Of a DNA stretch of 64,000 nucleotides, positions 59,497 through 64,000 are shown in pieces. Numbering within the stretch: the first letter of the stretch is position 1; the number at the start of each line of letters is the position of its first letter. The DNA comes from UMGS1883 sp045636425. Its GTDB lineage: Bacteria > Bacillota > Clostridia > UMGS1883. The notes beneath the pieces were generated by a model. It was not told the origin of the DNA. It saw only the letters and a list, made by a program, of their open reading frames with translations, and made no database searches. The stretch is taken from positions 1 to 64,000 of the forward strand of contig JAZTXM010000014.1 in the NCBI GenBank assembly GCA_045636425.1, read 5' to 3'. The position numbers were made by a program, and so were the translations under genes.

Positions 59497-60225
59497 GTGA
59501 AAAAATTTATTATTGGTTTTCTCATTGGTGCAATGATTTTCGGTGCAGTAGGTTATGCGGTTACATACGTTGCACAGCCTGCTACGTTTAAGGTAATGGT
59601 AAACGGTAAGGAATTTGTATCAGACCCGCCTGCACTTGTTGTAGAGGGCAGAACATATCTTCCCCTTCGTGCAATGGGTGATGCGTTAGGTGTTCCCGTT
59701 GAATGGAATGCAGAGCTTAACCGGGCCGAGGTGGGAAATTCCGCTCCCGTTGCTGATGCAAATACATATTCAAGACAAAATCCTGCACCTTTAAATACAG
59801 TGCAGACATATACAAGTACAAGCGAATGGCTTGATAATGACCACACTATTACAATGCGTGTGATTGAAACTGTTCGGGGAGATGCCGCTTGGAAAATGAT
59901 AAAAGAAACCAATATGTTCAATGAAGAAGCAGAAGAAGGATATGAATATGTTTTGGCAAAAATAGCAGTTACGGCGCAGTATATAGAGAATGACGGAGCA
60001 TACGAACTTAATAGGTATAAATTTACTGCATTCAGCAGCAACAATGAAGAAATGACTTCTTGTTCTGTTGTTGAACCTGCACCTGCTTTTGAAGGAAAAA
60101 TATATGCAGGAGGTAATGCTGAAGGATGGGTTACCTTTTTAGTCAGAAAAGACGATGCCAATCCCAAAATAGCATACGGTCTTGACTATAACGGTCAGGG
60201 CGGAGTTTGGTTTTCACTAAACTAA
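59497..60225 (+). CDS. Stalk-domain (copper amine oxidase N-like) surface protein
   Basis: The start is GTG at 59497: AAGGAG (59482-59487) touches the ATG at 59488 but is nine bases before this GTG. The 242-aa product has a signal anchor (MKKFIIGFLIGAMIFGAVGY) and a stalk domain at about residues 28-80 (VNGKEFVSDPPALVVEGRTY, LPLRAMGDALGVPVEWN). The C-terminal half is a beta-rich domain reminiscent of DUF4352-type proteins (EEGYEYVLAKIAVTAQYIEN). It is likely exported and possibly wall-associated. RNA B and its terminator lie directly upstream. Confidence 0.78.
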   Translation: MKKFIIGFLIGAMIFGAVGYAVTYVAQPATFKVMVNGKEFVSDPPALVVEGRTYLPLRAMGDALGVPVEWNAELNRAEVGNSAPVADANTYSRQNPAPLNTVQTYTSTSEWLDNDHTITMRVIETVRGDAAWKMIKETNMFNEEAEEGYEYVLAKIAVTAQYIENDGAYELNRYKFTAFSSNNEEMTSCSVVEPAPAFEGKIYAGGNAEGWVTFLVRKDDANPKIAYGLDYNGQGGVWFSLN

Positions 60226-60248
60226 TTATATACACAATTCAATAATTA

Positions 60249-60277
60249 AGCACTATCGTTATCGGTGGTGCTTTTAT
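60249..60277 (+). terminator. Terminator of the stalk-domain gene
   Basis: AAGCAC pairs with GTGCTT around a small internal stem, followed by TTATT. Confidence 0.65.
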
Positions 60278-60311
60278 TATGCGGCAACAAAGCATTTCAC
60301 TTTTTTCCCTC

Positions 60312-60340
60312 TTGCAAAATATTTCTTATTATGCTACAAT
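60312..60340 (+). promoter_or_regulatory. Promoter of the HAD-MATE operon
   Basis: TTGCAA (60312-60317) and TACAAT (60335-60340), spacing 17. Confidence 0.72.
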
Positions 60341-60370
60341 AACTTCTTGTGATACAAAGGAGGTTTGCAA

Positions 60371-61192
60371 ATGAATAAATTTGAAGGAATACTTATTACT
60401 ACTGACCTTGACGATACGCTTTTACGGGATGATAAAACCATTTCCGATAAAAACAAGGAAGCAATTGAATATTTCAAGAAAAACGGAGGACTATTTACCT
60501 TTATTACGGGAAGACCGCCCGTAATTGTGGGTGATATATATAATGAGGTTTTGCCAAATGCCCCCATAGGCTGCTTTAACGGCGGAGGCATATACGATAT
60601 GGCAAAAAAAGAATATATCTGGACACAATCTCTTGACCGTGAAGCCCTCCAAATGGTTGAGTATATTGACAAAAATCTCCCCGGAATGTCAATACAAATC
60701 TGCGGCTTTGAGAACAGTTATTTCTGCAAAATGAATGAATCTCTGATAAGGCATCGGGATGTCGCGGGATTTCGGGATTTAAGATGCCATTACTACGATG
60801 TAGAGGAAACAATCGCAAAGGTGCTTTTTGCTCATGATAAGGAAGAGGAGCTGTTTAGGCTTCGTGATATGCTAAATGCCCACCCTCTGGCGGAGAATTT
60901 TGATTTTATTCGTTCCCACCCCGAATATTACGAAATACTTCCTAAAGGAATGAGCAAGGGCAACCTTGTAATAAAGCTTGCAGACATCCTTGGCATTGAC
61001 ATGAAAAGAACCGTGGCTATAGGTGACAATGATAATGATGCCTCCATGATTTCTTCAAGTGGGTTAGGACTTGCCGTGGCAAATGCCAGCGAGGCGGCAA
61101 AAAGCGTTGCGGACATAATTACTGTCAGCAATAATGAGGACGCAATAGCAAAGCTTATCTGGGATATAGACGAAGGAAAAATTGAAATTTAA
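60371..61192 (+). CDS. Cof-type HAD phosphatase
   Basis: The ATG at 60371 follows AAAGGAGG. The 273-aa protein has HAD motif I TTDLDDTLLRDD, motif II FITGRPP, motif III lysine around SKGNLVIKLAD and motif IV AIGDNDNDASMI, with a C2-type cap. Such enzymes dephosphorylate sugar phosphates or pyridoxal phosphate. It precedes the MATE gene by nine bases. Confidence 0.9.
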   Translation: MNKFEGILITTDLDDTLLRDDKTISDKNKEAIEYFKKNGGLFTFITGRPPVIVGDIYNEVLPNAPIGCFNGGGIYDMAKKEYIWTQSLDREALQMVEYIDKNLPGMSIQICGFENSYFCKMNESLIRHRDVAGFRDLRCHYYDVEETIAKVLFAHDKEEELFRLRDMLNAHPLAENFDFIRSHPEYYEILPKGMSKGNLVIKLADILGIDMKRTVAIGDNDNDASMISSSGLGLAVANASEAAKSVADIITVSNNEDAIAKLIWDIDEGKIEI

Positions 61193-61201
61193 GGTGATAT
61201 A

Positions 61202-62587
61202 ATGGAGCAAAACATAAGAGAAAATAAAATGGGAACAAAGAATATAAATTCTTTGCTTCTTTCAATGGCAATCCCCATGATGATTTCCATGCTTACACAG
61301 GCTCTTTACAATGTGGTTGATACCATGTTTGTATCGGGACTGGGGCAGGATGCACTGACGGCTTTGTCACTGGCATTCCCTGTGCAGAATCTGATGATAG
61401 CAATCGGCGTCGGAACAGGAGTCGGCACAAATGCACTTTTATCAAGAAGCCTGGGAGAAAAGAATTTTTCAAAAGCCAATAAGGTAGCGGCAAACGGTAT
61501 CTTTTTATGCGTTGTAAGCACAGTGGTAATAATGCTCTTAGGTGTGCTTTTTTCAAAGCCCTATTTTAATTCGTTCGGAGCAAGCCCTGTCGTGGCACAG
61601 CAGGGAAGCGACTATCTTACCATATGTATGCTTTTTTCAATAGGTCTTTTCGGACAGACAATGTATGAAAAGCTTTTGCAGTCAACAGGCAAAACAATGC
61701 TGAGTATGATTGTTCAGCTTTCGGGTGCTGTTATTAACATTATTCTTGACCCTATTATGATTTACGGATATTTGGGCTTTCCGAAAATGGGCGTTTTGGG
61801 TGCGGCAATTGCAACGGTAACAGGTCAGATAGTGGCTCTTTTCCTGGCAATTGTAATTAACCGAAGATATAACAGGGATATTACCATATCAAAGGCAGAC
61901 ATCATAAAGCCTGATAAAGAAATAATTAAACGCATTTATTCCGTGGGCGTACCTTCAATTTGCATGGCGTCAATCGGTTCGGTTATGACAGTCTGCATGA
62001 ATCAGATTATGCGTATTTTCGGTGTGGCAACTGCGGCAACGGGACAAGCGGTTTTCGGAATATATTTTAAGCTTCAGAGCTTTGTGTTTATGCCCATATT
62101 TGGTCTTAATAACGGCATGGTACCAATCGTTGCATATAATTACGGAGCAAAAAACAAGGAAAGAATCAAGAAAACAATTAAGCTTTCAATTATTTACGCC
62201 TGCGCAATTATGGTTATTGGCTTTTCTCTGTTTCAGCTTATACCCGAAAAGCTCCTTATGCTGTTTGACACAGGTGAGAGCGATATGAAAAATATCCTCG
62301 CAATAGGGATTCCCATGATGCGTTCAATTTCAATAAGCTTCCTTTTGGCAGGCTACTGCATTGTGGCAGGCTCGGTATTTCAGGCATTGGGAAAAGGTGG
62401 ACTCAGTTTGATCGTGTCAGTTTGCCGTCAGCTTGTGGTTCTTATACCCGTAGCTTTCCTTCTGGCATTAACAACGCGGGATATAACATATATGTGGCTG
62501 TCCTTCCCCATAGCGGAGATTGCATCCATCACGCTTTCGGTTATTTATATGAGAATGATATATAAGAAAGAAATAAATACTCTTTAA
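61202..62587 (+). CDS. MATE-family efflux transporter
   Basis: The 461-aa protein has about 12 transmembrane helices, opening LLLSMAIPMMISMLTQALYN, with the VDTMFVSGLGQDALTALSLA motif near residue 40 and GVGTGVGTNALLSRSLGEKN. It exports drugs or other organic cations using Na+ or H+ gradients. It starts behind AAGGTG and is closed by a strong terminator. Confidence 0.9.
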   Translation: MEQNIRENKMGTKNINSLLLSMAIPMMISMLTQALYNVVDTMFVSGLGQDALTALSLAFPVQNLMIAIGVGTGVGTNALLSRSLGEKNFSKANKVAANGIFLCVVSTVVIMLLGVLFSKPYFNSFGASPVVAQQGSDYLTICMLFSIGLFGQTMYEKLLQSTGKTMLSMIVQLSGAVINIILDPIMIYGYLGFPKMGVLGAAIATVTGQIVALFLAIVINRRYNRDITISKADIIKPDKEIIKRIYSVGVPSICMASIGSVMTVCMNQIMRIFGVATAATGQAVFGIYFKLQSFVFMPIFGLNNGMVPIVAYNYGAKNKERIKKTIKLSIIYACAIMVIGFSLFQLIPEKLLMLFDTGESDMKNILAIGIPMMRSISISFLLAGYCIVAGSVFQALGKGGLSLIVSVCRQLVVLIPVAFLLALTTRDITYMWLSFPIAEIASITLSVIYMRMIYKKEINTL

Positions 62588-62600
62588 TTTCAAACAAAAT

Positions 62601-62633
62601 GAGGTGTAAAAAAGCTAAACTTTTTTACACCTC
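62601..62633. terminator. Terminator after MATE gene
   Basis: A perfect 14-bp stem (62601-62614 with 62620-62633) around CTAAA with T runs on the plus strand and, weaker, A runs for the minus strand; it serves MATE and probably the convergent ZIP gene. Confidence 0.85.
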
Positions 62634-62652
62634 GTCTTGTTTTTTTCGTCTG

Positions 62653-63405
62653 CTATCCTAACAGTATATCACTTATCAGCATTACACAAAAGCCTACCAA
62701 GAGGGAATATGTAGCCCCTCGCTCGCTTCCGTGTGCGTGGGTTTCGGGAATCATTTCATCGCTTACTACATAGAGCATTGTACCGCCTGCAAATGCAAGT
62801 GCAAAGGGAAGAATGACCTTTGCAATATTCACTGCATAAAATCCGATGAAAGTACCTATAACCTCCACAAGTCCTGTCAGCATTGCGATGACAAAGGTCC
62901 TTTTTGCACTGACACCTGCCGAAAGCATGGGAGCAATGATAACCATTCCCTCAGGAATATTCTGAAGGGCGATACCGCCCGCAATTAAAAGTGCCTGTGC
63001 ATTGTTGCCACTGCCGAAGCCCACACCTGCCGCAATACCCTCAGGTAGGTTATGAATAGCAATAGCCATAACAAAAAGCAGAACCTTGCTTAAATGTGTT
63101 TCATTATGGGATTCAATGTCGCCTCCTGCCATTTTATGCAGATGCGGAACCAGCTTGTCTATAAGATTCAGGCACAATGCACCTGTGAAAATCCCTGCAA
63201 CTGTAATTATTATTCCGTATTTACCGCCGTATTCAACCGACGGAAGAATCAGTCCAAGCACTGCCGCCGAAAGCATCACACCTGCCGCAAAGGCAAGGAC
63301 AATATCGGAAAATTTATGAGATATGTTTTTAAACAAAAAGCCGATTAACGCACCGAAAACAGTTGCACCGCCTACGCCGAGAGCGGTAATAAGTACTAAA
63401 TTCAT
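62653..63405 (-). CDS. ZIP-family metal transporter
   Basis: The ATG at 63405 follows AGGAGG; the upstream codons of the frame are leader sequence. The 250-aa protein has about eight helices and the metal site motifs AIAIHNLPEGIAAGVGFGSG and GIALQNIPEGMVI, with a His-containing loop (HLHKMAGGDIESHNETH). It imports Zn2+, Fe2+ or Mn2+. Its leader holds an intrinsic terminator, so expression is probably attenuated. Together with the Mn riboswitch module it is the third metal-handling locus here. Confidence 0.9.
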   Translation of the reverse strand: MNLVLITALGVGGATVFGALIGFLFKNISHKFSDIVLAFAAGVMLSAAVLGLILPSVEYGGKYGIIITVAGIFTGALCLNLIDKLVPHLHKMAGGDIESHNETHLSKVLLFVMAIAIHNLPEGIAAGVGFGSGNNAQALLIAGGIALQNIPEGMVIIAPMLSAGVSAKRTFVIAMLTGLVEVIGTFIGFYAVNIAKVILPFALAFAGGTMLYVVSDEMIPETHAHGSERGATYSLLVGFCVMLISDILLG

Positions 63406-63428
63406 ATGAAATCCTCCTTCGGATAATG

Positions 63429-63465
63429 AAAAAAGTTGTGGCAAAAAACCTCATTTTGTCACAAC
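63429..63465 (-). terminator. Terminator in the ZIP leader
   Basis: On the minus strand GTTGTGACAAAA (63465-63454) pairs with TTTTGCCACAAC (63446-63435, one G-T pair) and six T follow. It lies between the promoter and the ribosome site, so it must be bypassed for ZIP expression. Confidence 0.78.
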
Positions 63466-63477
63466 CCCAACACATTC

Positions 63478-63506
63478 ATTATATAATAAAGCACGTGCGT
63501 TGTAAA
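63478..63506 (-). promoter_or_regulatory. ZIP promoter
   Basis: TTTACA and TATAAT on the minus strand are separated by 17 bp. Transcription would start near 63471, only a few bases before the terminator stem. Confidence 0.72.
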
Positions 63507-63580
63507 TACTATTTTAAAACATTGGAAAAAATTCTCCCTATTACACAAAAACTAATTTTCATATTTTTGGAATTTGTCAA

Positions 63581-63609
63581 TTGAAAACGGCTTTTTTCTG
63601 TGCTACACT
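63581..63609 (+). promoter_or_regulatory. Promoter of the right-edge RNA
   Basis: TTGAAA (63581-63586) and TACACT (63604-63609), spacing 17, point into a region with no coding frame. Confidence 0.65.
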
Positions 63610-63615
63610 TAAATC

Positions 63616-64000
63616 AAGGAAAGAGAGGTACACTCCAATGAGAAAGTAAGATCTAACACTTTTTAAAAGAAGCGGTAAGTTAGGATTTGAACCTTGTAAG
63701 TGATTGGTAAATAATTAAAACACGACGGTGATACGTTTAATATAGATTGTTTGGAAGAAAGGAACAAGCAGGAAAAGGTTCAAATCAAATAAGAACTTCA
63801 ATTAAAAAGTACAAAATTCGCCCCTCAAAGCAAAAGTACATATAAAGCACAGGTTTTCTCCTTAGAGAATAGAAAGATTCATGATTAAGTTTTAAAAATG
63901 TGATTGTGCATTGAGCGGCAGACGAAGAAAGAGAGGATAACAAAAGATGTTAGATATTAAGAGTGAGCAGAAGTGACCCTTGGTTGTGTGTAAAGAAATG
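63616..64000 (+). ncRNA. Large structured non-coding RNA, 5' part
   Basis: From the promoter to the window end there is no open frame of useful length and no ribosome site-start pair. A perfect 12-bp helix, GATTTGAACCTT (63684-63695) with AAGGTTCAAATC (63775-63786), encloses two further stems: ATTAAA/TTTAAT capped by CAC-GACG-GTG (63714-63741) and TTGTT/AACAA (63747-63767). Downstream, GCACA/TGTGC (63847-63909) encloses TTCTC-CTTA-GAGAA. Purine-rich single-stranded stretches such as AAGAGAGG and GAAAGAGAGGATAAC lie between. This multi-branched layout and length fit one of the large ornate RNA classes of Firmicutes; ROOL or OLE models are the first to test. The 3' end is outside the window. 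Confidence 0.6.

Noticed and set aside
53019..60225. Prophage or genomic island
   Set aside because: No integrase, phage structural genes or att duplication; the stalk-domain proteins are common chromosomal surface proteins in Clostridia.

Overview
The window reads as a chromosomal segment of a Gram-positive, probably strictly anaerobic Clostridia member, most like an uncultured Oscillospirales/Ruminococcaceae gut bacterium. This is inference from gene content (SepF, YlmH, YlbF, a SpoVB-type flippase, an LtaS-type sulfatase, the TIGR03960/DUF2344 pair, DUF4230 and stalk-domain proteins), from strong AGGAGG ribosome sites and from consensus sigma-A promoters. I see no prophage, CRISPR array, integrase or intact transposase.

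Layout. 1-770: the 3' end of a 23S rRNA, a 5S rRNA and their terminator. 770-4080: an accessory stretch with a chained-hairpin repeat array, a 47-aa ribbon-helix-helix gene divergent from a small unknown gene, a structured leader RNA (RNA A), two DUF4230 genes and a REP-like palindromic region. 4079-11190: lipoate ligase (-), a DeoR regulator and a 2-oxoacid dehydrogenase operon (E2, E3, fused E1); the same operator-like motif lies over the regulator promoter and the operon promoter. 11269-19750: a second DeoR regulator divergent from a sugar operon (TIM-like, SIS isomerase, YjbQ, FGGY kinase, FucI-like isomerase, FSA-type aldolase, a decayed ceramidase-like gene, MFS transporter). 34970 down to 19788 is one long minus-strand housekeeping run (miaB, ylbF, mutS, mutL, miaA, hfq, adaptor-like, yggS, sepF, ylmH, lspA, rluD-like, metG, tatD).

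35065-40162 (minus): a PepV-like peptidase and a metal module with two tandem cation exchangers, each behind a yybP-ykoY (Mn2+) riboswitch; a CDF transporter is co-transcribed with the first. 40203-43465: RNA methyltransferase and GH13 enzyme. 43586-50865 (plus): rRNA methyltransferase, radical-SAM pair, membrane proteins, MazG and HU. 50980-54875 (minus): a membrane protein, an ATPase and a large secreted protein. 55028-58761: thyA-folA, a zinc-ribbon membrane protein and an LtaS-like enzyme. 58898-60225: tRNA-Pro, a second hairpin array, a second leader RNA (RNA B) and a stalk-domain protein, repeating the 1-4 kb arrangement. The window closes with a HAD phosphatase, a MATE exporter, a ZIP transporter with a terminator in its leader, and at least 385 nt of apparently structured non-coding RNA running off the end.

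The most interesting material is non-coding: the paralogous leader RNAs A and B, the chained-hairpin arrays, two TA-flanked 276/277-bp elements whose terminal arms differ but stay complementary, and the large RNA at the right edge. Start sites were chosen from ribosome-binding sites and promoters; several genes start with TTG or GTG.
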